A stretch of DNA of 64,000 nt from Phaffia rhodozyma (taxonomy: Eukaryota; Basidiomycota; Tremellomycetes; Cystofilobasidiales; Mrakiaceae), in contig JACGZH010000001.1 in NCBI GenBank assembly GCA_014706385.1, positions 744,001 through 808,000 on the forward strand, read 5' to 3'. Each line of letters opens with the position of its first letter. Positions within the stretch are counted from its first letter, which is position 1. The notes beneath the pieces are model-generated. The model did not search any database and was not told the origin of the DNA. It saw only the letters and a list, made by a program, of their open reading frames with translations. Positions 34,180-46,033 of this stretch are shown here, in pieces. Made by a program: the position numbers and the translations under genes.

Positions 34180-37100
34180 TTAGTTTATAAGGAAATCCAT
34201 CATGTCCACAACCTGATATTGAGTAGTCAAAGAATTAAACAATCAGTACGAGAACAACCCAAGCTAAACAAGCAACCGAACACAGGAAGACTAACCTCTT
34301 CAGGACTGGTAACGTGCCACCTAGCCAGTGTCTTCTTCGCGCTCGGTCCGACGGCGGTCGAGAAGATGCCCTCGGGTTGAATATGGGTCTCGACGTCTGG
34401 GAACTTGGCCGCCTCCTCTGCAGTACAGGCCGAGGTGACCGCGATGGGCGGTGCCATAGTAGAGGAGCTAGAGGCGATCGTTCGGAGGGATCGGAACATA
34501 TCCTCATCGGTCTGATATCGTATCAAAAGAGAGATGAGCATGATGTTTGTGGCAAAAGCAAAAGGCAAAGAAAAGAAGAAAGGCATACCTTGTCGTCACC
34601 GGCACAGAAGATGAACTCAGCATCTGGATGGTTGTACACAATCTGCTTGACGATCTCTCCCTTGTTAATAGCTAAAGGCCTAACTTCCAGGTTCTTCTTT
34701 CCTACCAAAACTTCAATGGGCCGTCGAGTAGCAAGCGAGCTCTCCAACAGATCGTGGCACTGCTTGCACTGGAACGATCCAAAGTCCGGATCACTTGATC
34801 GGTAGTGCCATGTGATGGACGCCTTCTTCTTCTCGATGAAACTTCCTGTGGTTCTCTGGTAGCAAGAAATAATAAGTGATCCAAGAGAAAGCAGAGTAAG
34901 CAAAGGCAGATCTTCGAACCAACAGAGGAAAGTAAGGGCACGAACCTCAGTGTAGTACTTGAAGATTTCGTTAACCTCTGACATCCAGCTCATGTCCAAC
35001 GCATCCGTGAGCCCCTTCCACTCGGTCGATCCCGGAGGTCGCACGAAACATCCGTGTTCAGCCGACAACCCGAGTAAACCGACGTGTCCCCAGTGCTCCT
35101 CAAGGAAATCACCGTCTCGGCCAGAAATGAGGTAGACGACGTTTCGGGGATCATTTGAGAGTTCTTTGATAACTTTGAGCGTCTTCTCTGTCGGGGTCGC
35201 CTGGGAAGGAACCTTGACTATCGGGGTGAGCGTTCCCTAGAGAGAAAATCAGAGAAGAGCGGTAAGCATACATTTCTGAAGAAAACGCAGATGGATCACG
35301 CCAAAGACGATGTTCGTTGGGCACTTACATCGTAGTCAAAGAGCAGCAATCTCTTCTTAGCGTTGTCATACTTCGCCTTCATGTCCACCTTTTCTAGGTA
35401 AGGCGTCTGGTGAGCGGTGTTGTCGCCTCCGATATTGGACAACAATTGGGTGACCAGCGTAGCCGCCCAGTGGGCGCTCGTATGGGTGACGACCTGTTCA
35501 TACAGCTGGTTGTGCCTCTCAACCTTCTCCTCTTCGCTCATGACAAGCCCCTGGTTGATCGCTCGAGCGACGCCCAAAACATCGTGCGGGTTCACCAACA
35601 AGGCAGAGTTGAATGATGAGGCGGTACCCATGAACTCGGAGATGACGAGAGGCGACTTGTTCGTCTTGTCCTGACAGATTGCGTACTCCATTGAAGTGGT
35701 GTTCATTCCATCTCGGAGGGCGGTTATGAGCTGGAGATCGGCAACAGAAAGAAGAGCAAAGTACTCGTCCCGTTCGATGGTTTGATGGCTGAGGCGGTAA
35801 GGACAGGGGCAAGGACAAGGACAAGGACAAGAGTGATAACATCAGCTTCGACACTATAGAGAATGGGAATCAAATAGACATACTAGTGATGAACGGGAGT
35901 AAAGTCTAAGCTTCCGTAAAGTCCGTTGATATGACTGACGAGCTCGGAGAGCTGTCGCTCAAGCTTCCTTGATTCGGTCAACGACGGCTGGGTGACTTGG
36001 ATAAGGACGACCTTGCCTCTCCACTCTGGGTAGCACTCCAACAGCTTCTCAAACGCCTGGAGCTTCTCAATCACTCCTTTTGACACATCTAGCTTCTCCC
36101 GGCCGACAATGATCTTCTTCCCACTGTATAGGGATCGAAGGGCCTCAACTTTGGGTGCAACTTCCGGTCGGTTTCTGTATGTCGATAGCGGAAAATAATG
36201 AACGATAATTAAGCGCTGGCTCGGCTGGAACTCGGATAACAGCATCCGGTCGGAATACTTACCGGTCAGCGGTCACCCGCTCACAATCAATACCGATAGC
36301 ACAGTTGGAGACAGCGGTAACGCTGCCGTTGTGGTCCACTCCGGCTGGGGTCGTCTCGAATCCACAAACTCGGATGCAGGTCGAGATGAAATGACGAGAG
36401 TAGGAGTAGGTCTATATGCATAGGTTGTCAAGAGCTATGTCAGTGTTGAGTGAAGAAGACGTCTACATAAATAAAGTCTTACCTGGAAAGACACCAAGTT
36501 GGCGCCGAGCATACCCTCGAGAATCTCCTTTCGCTCTGAGAATGAAGAAAACATGACTTGTCAGAAGCGCAAACAAGCAGAGAGTGTGGATTGATAAGAG
36601 ACTCACTGGGCAAGGATCGGAAGATCTCTGAACTGGGGAAAGGAGCGTGGATGAAGAGGGCGATGTTGGCTTCGGGAAGTAGTTCTCGAATCATCTTGGG
36701 AGCGAGCAAGAGATGGTCTGTGAAACGAGAAGTAGGTTCAGTGGTCTTGCAAACAGCCACAGAGTTTTAGAAGGGGCAAGAATCTGGACTGACAGTCATG
36801 AACGATGATCAAATCTCCAGGCTTGTGGATAGAAGCAACCTTCTCGGCAAAGGCCATGTTAGCCTTGTAGTACGAAGCAAAACTAGGATCCTCTCTGGGA
36901 TACTCAGAAGCGACTGTGGATTGATCAAATGGTTGAATGAGTGACAAAGTGCGTGATGTAAGGGGAAGGAAGTATGACTCACCATCCTGCCACAGCAGGT
37001 AGTGGAACAAAGGCCAGAGAGCTAGATAAGAAACAAGAAGATGGGCCAATTGAGACGGGTCCGAGTGAACGGCACAACTAGACGATTAGAGACGTACTCG

Positions 37101-38111
37101 ACTTGCAGTAGCCCTCGTAGTGCTCCTTGGCGACGACGGGAGGTAACCAGACGGGCACCAACTGTGCTCCCGGCTCGCCCTTTAGCTTTTCCTCCAGAGC
37201 GAGCTTATCGGTCTCGCTAGTCTCCTGCTCGACGTGGCTTTCTCCTTCGGTTGAATTCGACTGGCTCTCCAACGTCCCGGTCCATCCGACGACCACCTGC
37301 TTGTGAGTCTCAGAGAGTGACTGGATTCCAGAGTTCATCGCGGTGTGTCCTCGTCGAGGGGTCACCGTCCACGAGAGAGCAGATGATGAGGCGTCCGAGG
37401 CCGTCAACTTAGAGGCGACCGATGCGGCGGTCGAGCTTGCCTGTGCGGCGAGCGAGTTAGTTGCCTTTGCGAGATCCTCAAGGATGGAAGTCGCAGGGAC
37501 TTCGACGGCGGGAGTAGCAGGAGCGGTGAGAACTGGGGCGGGGGTCTCCTCTTTGGGTTCGGGTTCGGCAGTAGCGGATAAGACAGGAACGACAGGGAGG
37601 TAGTGCTGAGAAAGAGGACGGGCATCCCGAGAGTGAGATAAATGACGAGAAAGGAACAACGTCAATAAAGATGATTGAACAGATTGCACTCGAGTCGAAA
37701 AGAGGACAAGTTTGATATCTCTGTCTCAGTTCTTTGATCTGATACAGTTGGTTTGTATTCAGGACTCGTACTGAGGATGCTTTTTCTTGTCAGAAAGATT
37801 CTTCTCCTAAACCGGATCAACCCAGATCATTCCCAAAACTACCTCAATATAGAACAAATAGTTCTCTCCTAGTCTGAAAAGAGCCTCGGGTCGACAACAC
37901 AAAAAGAGAGGGACGCAAAGGAGATAGGAGCTGAGGAAAAAAAAACTGATGAGATGCAACCACTCACGCAAACATGGATAAGCCGACCACTTAGAGAAAA
38001 CTCTTTCGACTTGAGATCATCTTCAAGAGACTTGACCCGGGCTCGCATGTCTTCCAAAGAGACGTTGGGCCCTTGAGGAGGCTCCTGAATAGAACTGAGA
38101 GAGGGTTCCAT
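34180..38111 (-). CDS. TPS2: Trehalose-6-phosphate phosphatase (Tps2 type: GT20-like plus HAD phosphatase)
   Basis: The second step of trehalose synthesis: trehalose-6-P to trehalose. It is important for heat and stress tolerance. The N terminus has a coiled segment (SLEDMRARVKSLEDDLKSKE) and a Pro/Ala/Thr-rich linker. A GT20-type domain follows: QLVPVWLPPVVAKEHYEGYC, NIALFIHAPFPSSEIFRSLP, GANLVSFQTYSYSRHF, KIIVGREKLDVSKGVIEKL and LRDGMNTTSMEYAICQ. The C-terminal HAD phosphatase has LLLFDYD then GTLTPIVKVP (DxDGT), YLISGRDGDFLEEHWG, GLSAEHGCFVR, LAINKGEIVKQ and FIFCAGDDK then TDEDM. It ends TSPEE then VVDMMDFLIN-stop. An intron at 35237-35328 splits the catalytic DYD from GTL. About 12-14 exons. 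A Tps1-type enzyme is excluded by the complete phosphatase motifs. Confidence 0.93.
35806..35832. repeat. Short GGACAA repeat in a TPS2 intron
   Basis: About three and a half units of the same hexamer as the 13-kb satellite, in the pyrimidine-rich side (minus strand) of an intron. Confidence 0.7.
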
Positions 38112-38653
38112 GATGTGTTGACTGATTCAAGAGGAAAGAGAGAAGAGGCGAGGAAAGATGGATTTGGGTAGAAGGGATAAGGGAAGAGATCCTGTACCGA
38201 ACGAGAAGATTGCTGTACGTGGATACAAAGGAGACGTTGTATGAGAGACGAGGAGATGAGAGAGACCAATAAAGACAAGAAGACTGAAAGAAAAAGAGAA
38301 GGAGATGTTGGTGAGAAGAAGGAAGAGAAGAGAAAAGAAGAGACAAGAGCAGTGAAAAGTGGGGAAAGAAGGAAATCTCCGACAACGCCCTGAGTGGCCG
38401 ACCGTGCCTTTTTTTGCCTGGCTGGCCTACACGTGCATCGCGCAGCAGGACAACGCACGTCAGAGCAAAGCCGAGACTCTGCCCTGTTACGTCATTTGGA
38501 TGTGCAGAGGTAATTATGTAATATTAATCTGCTTATGTAATTGTATTGCTCCTAGGGTTACGAGCTCACGTGCCTTCGAAGAGCACAGTCCCCTTGAACT
38601 TTCAACCCAAATTGAACCGCTAAGAGCACCAAATTCTGGACTCATCAGACAAG
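38112..38653. promoter_or_regulatory. Divergent promoter TPS2 / 38.65-kb gene with two CACGTG boxes
   Basis: 542 bases. CACGTG occurs at 38430-38435 and 38567-38572. A purine-rich tract (38265-38360) lies nearer TPS2. No clear CCCCT-type stress elements were noticed. Confidence 0.45.
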
Positions 38654-39706
38654 ATGCATACACGACTCTTTGGAGGACGCTCAGCAGTTCGGCAGCTAGC
38701 CACTCAAACGTCAAGGGTCTCTTTCCATACGTCCTTGCCTAAATATGACTCTGCTCCCTTTTCGTTCAGGCCTCTCTTTGGGATAGATGAACGCCCTTCC
38801 TCCCTTTCCTCGCGTTCGACTTCACGTCCTTCGGCACCTTCGAAAGCACCTGCAGCAGAAGCTCCTTCTAACCAACAACACCACTTGAGAGAGCCAAGAG
38901 CTAGCTCACTTGCATCGAGCTATCCTCGGCCAAATAAGAAGAACCGTATTACTTTCGGTGATATACACAAGAATCATACACAACCTCGGCCGTCCTCAAG
39001 AGCTTCGGAAGCCCCTAAACCTCGGTCACCAGTCTCGTCGCACCGTATCCCGGATAGATTCTCTCAATTTGCAGGGGCAGCCTCTTCCAGTCAGGCATCC
39101 TCTAAGAATGGCGGTCGTAGTCAGTTTGGCATGAAGCTCACTCACAACGGAAACGAAGACAAGGTCAGAAATGGTGACCGCAACAGGTCAGAAAAGGCCT
39201 ATGAGCATATACGCTTACCTCCGGATGACATGGATGGCCGTTCAAATCCGTCTTTCCGCTCGAAACGATCATCAAAACCTTCAAGGAAGCAGCCGCCGCT
39301 CATATCATCAAACGATCATTCATTTCAGTCACATGAGGATAGACGTTCTCTGAGTAGAGACCGAATCCAGTCGGCCAGCTCGTCTGACTTCCCTCTTCCT
39401 GGATTTGTGGCAGACGAGGAACCTGAATCAGCAGCAACCCGCACGCGACCCAATCTGTCATCTTCAACCTCAACATCGTTTGCTAACTCACCATTAGCCT
39501 CTCCATATGAATCTCGCTTCCGGGACCTTCCTACCACTTCTGCTTCCGATACTCGTATCGTTCTCGACGGGACTACCTTTGGACATCTGATAGGGTCACA
39601 GACCGCGACGGCTGAAGAACAAAAAGCGCTCAGTGAGCTGGAAGCGATATTAAAAGTACAGGATGGAAAACAAAGGCGGAAGAGTTGGAATCAGCCGAAG
39701 CGTTAA
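38654..39706 (+). CDS. Uncharacterised protein with mitochondrial-type N terminus
   Basis: A single-exon frame of 350 codons. It begins MHTRLFGGRSAVRQLATQTS, an Arg/Ser/Thr-rich amphipathic presequence. The middle is Ser/Arg/Pro-rich and probably disordered (SRSTSRPSAPSKAPAAEAPS). A more ordered C terminus, SDTRIVLDGTTFGHLIGSQT then EEQKALSELEAILKVQDGKQ, precedes SWNQPKR-stop. I know no family. A mitochondrial ribosome or translation role would be typical for such genes but is not shown. An intron near the 3' end cannot be excluded. Confidence 0.55.
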   Translation: MHTRLFGGRSAVRQLATQTSRVSFHTSLPKYDSAPFSFRPLFGIDERPSSLSSRSTSRPSAPSKAPAAEAPSNQQHHLREPRASSLASSYPRPNKKNRITFGDIHKNHTQPRPSSRASEAPKPRSPVSSHRIPDRFSQFAGAASSSQASSKNGGRSQFGMKLTHNGNEDKVRNGDRNRSEKAYEHIRLPPDDMDGRSNPSFRSKRSSKPSRKQPPLISSNDHSFQSHEDRRSLSRDRIQSASSSDFPLPGFVADEEPESAATRTRPNLSSSTSTSFANSPLASPYESRFRDLPTTSASDTRIVLDGTTFGHLIGSQTATAEEQKALSELEAILKVQDGKQRRKSWNQPKR

Positions 39707-40595
39707 GAGGGCTGGGACAACAGTTCAAAGAGTTCGCGAGGAGAAGGAGAAGCTTGAGGTCAGACATCAATCTAGGCTTGGGCAGAAACTGACCGTCAAC
39801 TTTGAGAATTGATGCGGCGTTTATGTTTCATAGAATTCTCTATCCCCCGTACCTTCTGTTAAAACTAGACTTGCGATCCAGCAAGATTGATCAATACTTC
39901 TTCTAGATCTTGCTTATGATATGGAAACCCCAAGACTGCTTCTTTCGTTTCCTTTCAGCTCCAGCAACAACGCAAGATAGAAACCTTCTATACTGAGGCG
40001 TTGTAACCGCAAATATCCCTGCCTTCAGAGATGCTCGTCATAACTTTGGCTAAAATGGTTATCATACGATTGTGACGAGCTATGCGCATTCAAGTAAACC
40101 AGATTGAAGCGCAACGAAACTTGACATGTTCATCCTCAGAAGAAGAAAGGAGAGCAGACAATTACGCGTAACACGTTTTTTTGAACGGACTCTTTGGGCC
40201 CCGGCCCGATCTCTCTTCTGTTTGCCTCTGGTCTCTTTCCGCTTGCATCTCTCACCTTCTGATCAACGTCACCATACACACAAATCCTCTTTGGGTTCCC
40301 AGCCTGTTAGTAGCATCGTGCTCTCTTTCTCTCTGTGTGTGTGAGATAAGATCGTTTGGTGGCACTCTTCTTCCAGAGTCTCTCTCTTCGTCGTCTAGCC
40401 TCCTTCTTTGCATCAGTCGTCCTTCTCAACACGACAACACGCTTGTGTCGTGCTTTTCTCTCCTGTTGTTCTCTCTGCTCCTCTTTCTTGTGATTGAAGT
40501 GATTTGCCGGACAACATAGATTGTATCTGATCGTTCTGTCTATCAACATACATCCGGCAGATATCTCTTGGTCTGATTTGACCTTTGACCTACAG
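39707..40595. other. Intergenic region, about 0.9 kb, no gene seen
   Basis: It lies between two + strand genes. The right half (40190-40500) is strongly pyrimidine-rich (TCTCTTTCTC...), as expected of a promoter or 5' UTR of the LRR gene. The open frames there are low complexity. Confidence 0.5.
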
Positions 40596-43500
40596 ATGGA
40601 CGCACCATCAGACGCCAGCTCGACCGGCACCCAGGTTGAGGCTTCATCAGCTCCGACTCCAGCCTTGGTCCCAACATCATCTTCTCCGTCTCGCGTAGAT
40701 CCAAAGTTGCCGACCTCGTTTGATTCTGTCTCCGATTCTGTATGCAAACCGTCGCGTACCCCATCGTCAACCTCATCGACCTTTGATGGTTCCGTTCCTG
40801 CGAGTGGCCCTCGCATCATCCTTCAGCCCTCAACACAAATCCCCACGCCTCCTGTCCTTCCACCACCGCATAGGAGACCGCCGCCGCCGATGAGAGGTAT
40901 TCTCAAGCCACCGAAACAAGCACCAAAAGGAGTGTTCGCTTCACTCATAAGCCGACAGCCTAGAGATCTCGTAGGGAGCTTGGGAGCAAGACTGATGGGT
41001 GAGACACCTTATTCTCAAGGTGCGGCCGATACTAGGACTAGTGGGCAACTTCAGCATAACCAATCGCAGCAACAACAGTATCAGTCGAACGGGGACGGAG
41101 CAACCCCTCAGGTAGCGACAACAGCAGCCGGCGCGTTTTTCTCCAAAGCGTTTGAGAAGCTCAACATGGCAGCCACTATGACGCTCAACAACATTCAATC
41201 AACATCCGTTCAGCAGTCCTCATCATCCGATTTTGCTCAGAATACTGCTTCTGCCTCGTCTACTTCTTCAGAAATCACTGCATCGGCATCAAACCACTCT
41301 CTAGACTCGTCTACGCTTCCCGCTAGATCTTCCGACTCGATTCAACCGGAGCGTTCCGTCTTCCTCAAACGAGCCTCGTTCCATCTGCCTTCGATATCAG
41401 TCGTGTACCCAATTTTGTCCGCGTTACCCCCGTATTCTGAATCCGTCGCACAGTCGAGAGAAGAAGTAGAAGCGAAATATCTCGCAAAACTTCAGGAGGA
41501 AGAAGGCTGGCAGTATTGGTCGTCTCTCAAGTTGTTGGACTTGTACGAGCGGGCATGTAGGGCGCGAGACGAAGGCGTCGACGAACGTATTTGGAGAGCG
41601 CTCAAGGTGTGTCCCTCTTTATGCGTAGGAGTATGTGTGCTGATGGAATTGGATAAACATCTGCTTGGGTGACTAACGAGTCAGACACTGAATTTGTGCG
41701 CTCATCGTTCTTTCTCCTTGAATCAATAGGAAGTGGGCGATGTGATGCCTCCTACTCCTAGAGTACTCGACTTAACAGGCGTAAACCTACCCCGTTTCAC
41801 GGCAGATGCTCTATCCGACGTCCTGGCCATTGAATGGGGACTTTCCAAGCTCGTACTCGATGATTGTGATCTGTTTGATGACGTGAGTGTTAAAACTTTT
41901 CTTTCTATCCGTCAAGACTTCCCAGACTCGTTCTCTGACGCAAGTTTCCTTTGTTTCTTCCTTTCTTTCGAACAAACTGATTGAACATCAAAAGGCCCTG
42001 AAAAGTATTCTTCACGCACTCCTTCACTCACAATCCCTACCAACACTATCTATCCGATCGAATCGTCGTCTAAAAACGACGAGCTGGAAGATCATTGCCG
42101 TCTACCTCACCCAAGCACAAAATCTATCGCTAAGGGATCTTGATATCTCCGACAACACGTTTGATAAAAAATCTGTCGATGCATTGGCCGAAGCATTAGT
42201 CTGTCCAAAAGAAAAGCAAAAAAGACCGGACCAGGCCGAAGATTTGGAGGCAAATGTTCGAGGAGAGAGTCTAGCGATCACGGAAGAGCCTGGATTGATT
42301 TTGGTATCAAACGATCAGGAGTCTGACGAAGTCGAGGGACAAGTCAGAGTAGAAGCCGAACCGAAAAAGACCAGGCAGGTTTCTTTGTTGAAACAGAGGG
42401 AACTCGATCGAACAAAGTCCTTCCGAGATGATGGCACGAAAGTGGGACAGAGGCAGGGATTGGAGACGTTGAGAGTCGATGGATGTGTGCTACGAGCGAA
42501 TGCACTCGAGAGTCTAGGTATGTGCACGAATCTATACCCATGATGGAGTCGTTTATTTGTGCTCAGGCAAGGAACACGAGTTTGATGCGTTCCGACTAAC
42601 GATCACCCTGATCTGCTCCCATCATACAGCCCAAGCCGTTCGATCGTCCAACATCAGAAATATTTCTCTTCGTCGAAACAAAATCAACAGCCTTGGCGGT
42701 GTAGCTGTGGCGCTAATGATCAAGGATTATCCAGACACTAATCTCACCACTTCCAGCTCCAACCCGTTCAATCCTTCCTACGTCAATCCCTCTTCGCCTT
42801 CGTCTTCCTCCTCTTCGCCCTTCGCTACCGCCGACAAGTCTTCCGGTTTCATAGGAAAGCAAGCGTCGATGGCCACAACATATACTCCGTACACACCCCG
42901 TTCCAGACGAAAACTCGAAGATCTGACGAACGGCCCAGGAGGTGTATTGCCGACCATCCCGTTGGTTGTATCAAACTCAGGAGGTGGGATCACATCAAGA
43001 ACAATGCCGGAAGGCTATCCAACCGGAAGAGACGACAGATCCATTGGTCAAACCGAGGAAGGGAATGGCAAGGCGATGTCTGCAGTCAACAGAGTATTGG
43101 GTGGGATGATGCAGAGTAGAGTTCGAAGTCTTGATGACGCGCAGCGAATTGGAAACCTAGTGACTTTGGATTTGAAAGGAAACGATCTCCGCGTATGTCA
43201 ATCGTTGATTACAGAAGACAAGAAAAAAAAAGAACGTTGTGAAACACAACTCAGACCTCTTACCAAGTTCTCGTTCTATGTTTTATCACCCTTCTTCTCT
43301 GACTCCATCAGGGCGGAGTCACGTATATTGCACAGGTCCTCAAGCGAAACCGGACGCTCAAGATGATCAACTTAGCTGAAAACAGGATTGATGTTCTCGG
43401 ACTAGCAGCATTGGCTGAAGCATTGGTATGTTCAATTATGGGCTAGATCCATCTGATATCTGAAGGTTACTCAAACATCTCAACTGTCCTGTGCCTTTTG

Positions 43501-45208
43501 TAGAAATACAACTCTACATTAGACACTCTGGATTTGAACCATAACCCGTGCTCCGGTCCTGGACTTGAAGGAGTAAGCCCCAAAGACCTCAAAACTATTC
43601 ACACGACGAAGTCCAAACCAAACTTTCCGAATTGACATGAACCACATCTCATATGTACTGAACAGATCAACGGTCTCCGAACATCATTCACGCTCAACAC
43701 CAACCTAAAAAGACTGTTCCTTGCTGATACAGGTCTAACAACCGAAGGCGCGATCGCGCTAGCAGAGTTCTTCCCAGAGGCTAGGCATCTGCTCCATCTG
43801 GACCTGACTATGAACCAGGGGATTGAAGTTGCAGGAATAATGGCACTCGCTGTCGGACTCCGAAGCAACCGACTGATGCGTTGCTTGGATCTTAGTATTC
43901 CTTTCAACAATGAGGATGTTGCTACGTTGTCTCAAGATATCCTCCAGGCACGTCTAGGCTCCTTTCTTTGTTTCTTTTTTTTTCTTTGTTTCATTCTTTC
44001 TCTATTCCCTAACCTGGGCAACTTGGTCGGAGCTGGTCGTCTTACTCGTTTTTTTCTCCTTTTCATAGAGTTGCATCCGAAATACTGAGCTCGCTCAAGA
44101 GCGAACAACATCGAAAGCCTCCCGTGCAGCCGTCTGGGGACCTATTCAGAAATCTACTCTGGCCCGGATTGTGAAAGAAGCAGACACCGCCCGTGCCGTT
44201 GCTGATGGTCAATCCGCCGTATCGACGCCTGCGGGAAAAGCCCGATTGACCGTGTACGAATATAGCCCTACGGTGGTGATCACTCGGTCCGAGGAACTCA
44301 TCGTTTCGCTGGATGAATCGGTCGAAGTTCATAACTCGCTAGGTGTCGTGTTGGATGAGATCCTCGAGCTGATCGAGCAAGCCAAGGCGCTGAGGGAACG
44401 GTTGGAGGAGATGATTCAACAGTCAGCGGCCGTTCAAGAAACTCAAGCGTCGTCGGAAGAAGACAAACTGCAGGTCCTTCTCGGGTTGGTCGATCGGTTG
44501 ACCACACAGCTTTCAAGAGCTGAACGGGCAAAGGCAGCGTCCGATGAGAAGAAAGCTCGGTTGGAGATGATGAAGAATCCGATATCGAAATCTTCTTCCG
44601 CACTCGGTCCCTCGGGCGTAACCTCTTTGGAGGTTCCGAGCACTCCTCCTCATCGAGGGTCATCCTCCTCCTCATCAAGATCGAACGAGATGGCAGTCAG
44701 CCCGAACTTTAGTATTGCCGGCGATTCGGACGATGAGAACGAGTCGGAACCAGGCGACTACCAGTTCCCCATCCAGACCACACGCGTGCTAAGCTCGGAC
44801 GGACAGGCCTTGGCAGAGCAAAAGAAGGATGCATCAGGAGGGACCGAGAAAGAAAGCAGATCTTCTATCGATTCTCTGACGGATAAGAAGAGAACCCATT
44901 GGATCGAGGAGGAGGGTGAGGTCTTTAGAAAAGGTGTCTTATTGGGAGCGGCAGAGATAGATGAGGACGAGTCGGAACATTTGAGTGGAGAACAACTCAG
45001 GAAGGAGGTATGTCTAGATTCCGATTTGTTCTTTGCTGAATTTCTTCATTGGCGATACTGATGCTACTCTTTTTTTTCTGGGTCTTGGGAACAAACGAAA
45101 TAGTTGTTGGATACACCAGTCGATCGCTCTACTCGACGGTTATCCTCTGAAGGTCTAGACACCTCTCCGGCTGATCTCGCTACCGATACAACGACAACGA
45201 CAGTATAG
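40596..45208 (+). CDS. Leucine-rich-repeat protein related to PPP1R37 (PP1 regulator-like)
   Basis: Starts MDAPSDASSTGTQVEASS (ATG 40596). A disordered N terminus contains MRGILKPPKQAPKGVF. Then comes VFLKRASFHLPSISVVYPIL, a helix LLDLYERACRARDEG and ribonuclease-inhibitor-type LRRs: RVLDLTGVNLPRFTADAL, KLVLDDCDLF, LRDLDISDNTFDKKSVDALA, IRNISLRRNKINSLGGVAVA, LVTLDLKGNDLR. Others are MINLAENRIDVLGLAALAEAL, LDTLDLNHNPCSGPGLEG, LKRLFLADTGLTTEGAIALA, LLHLDLTMNQGIEVAGIMAL and RCLDLSIPFNNEDVATL. A coiled, acidic C terminus ends DTTTTTV-stop. The order KRxSF, YxxAC helix, LRRs matches vertebrate PPP1R37, which binds PP1; here the docking motif reads KRASF. Several repeats are separated by long charged or Ser-rich inserts (e.g. 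42220-42420, 42750-43130). Confidence 0.82.
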
Positions 45209-46033
45209 ATCACGTCTATCAGTTTTGGAATGTTTTGAACCCCCCTCATTTGTGCTATAACTTCATCCTACGACTTTCGCTCTCTTTTTCTTCATTCTAT
45301 CGTCTTGTCCACTCCTCATCTTCTTTTTCGGATTTTTACAATGTCTTGCGCTGTTGATCCATTATCCATTCTTGCTTTATACCATCCTGCTTTCTTCCAT
45401 TCAACCTTCCATCTCTTTCTTTCTTGCCTTTTCGGACACTTTTGCTTTCTTGCATACATGGGAGGGAGAAAGAAAGAAAGAAGTGTACAGATTCATGGGC
45501 ATTTCAATCCCCACTGATAGACGACAATTTAGTTCAAATTAAGACAAACATCACATCTGATGGAACACTGGGTCTTGAATTTATCAGAGAATGGAACAAA
45601 AAAGAAAGATGGGATGTCGAACGATTATAATATGTCCTGTAGAGAGGACAATAAGGATGGATTGAATGTTGGCTACAGTTTGTCTAACTACGAGATTGGA
45701 ATCGGTTGAGATGGGAGAAAAAGGATAGGTATAAGTTTAGAAAGTTGGGTATCACCACCGAGTCTGGAAGAAGCAAACATTAAGAAGAGAGAAGCCTGCT
45801 CCTTCAAAGTTATGGGAACCAAGTCAAAAGTAGAGATGACGACATTGGTACTTGGAAGACAAAATTTGAGGAGAGAATGGAACGACAACTGCAATTCTCA
45901 GCAAGAAGAAATCAAGCAGCGACTATGCAAATGGAGAAAACATACATTTGAGAACAAAGAAAGATAGAGGACAAAAAAACATATAATGTAGAGGAGAAAG
46001 AAAGAGAAATTCCAGAGGAGGACTTAGCAGAGC
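45209..46033. other. Convergent intergenic region, no gene seen
   Basis: About 820 bases between the LRR gene and the kinase gene 3' ends. Pyrimidine-rich in the first half and AAAGAAAGA-rich later. Short frames only. Confidence 0.5.

Noticed and set aside
34180..38111. Trehalose-6-phosphate synthase (Tps1)
   Set aside because: The complete C-terminal HAD phosphatase (DYDGTL, SGRDGDF, GDDKTDEDM) assigns it to Tps2.
40126..40519. Plus strand frames of 70-110 codons upstream of the LRR gene
   Set aside because: Strongly pyrimidine-rich leader DNA, composition dominated by Ser/Leu; reads as promoter/5' UTR.
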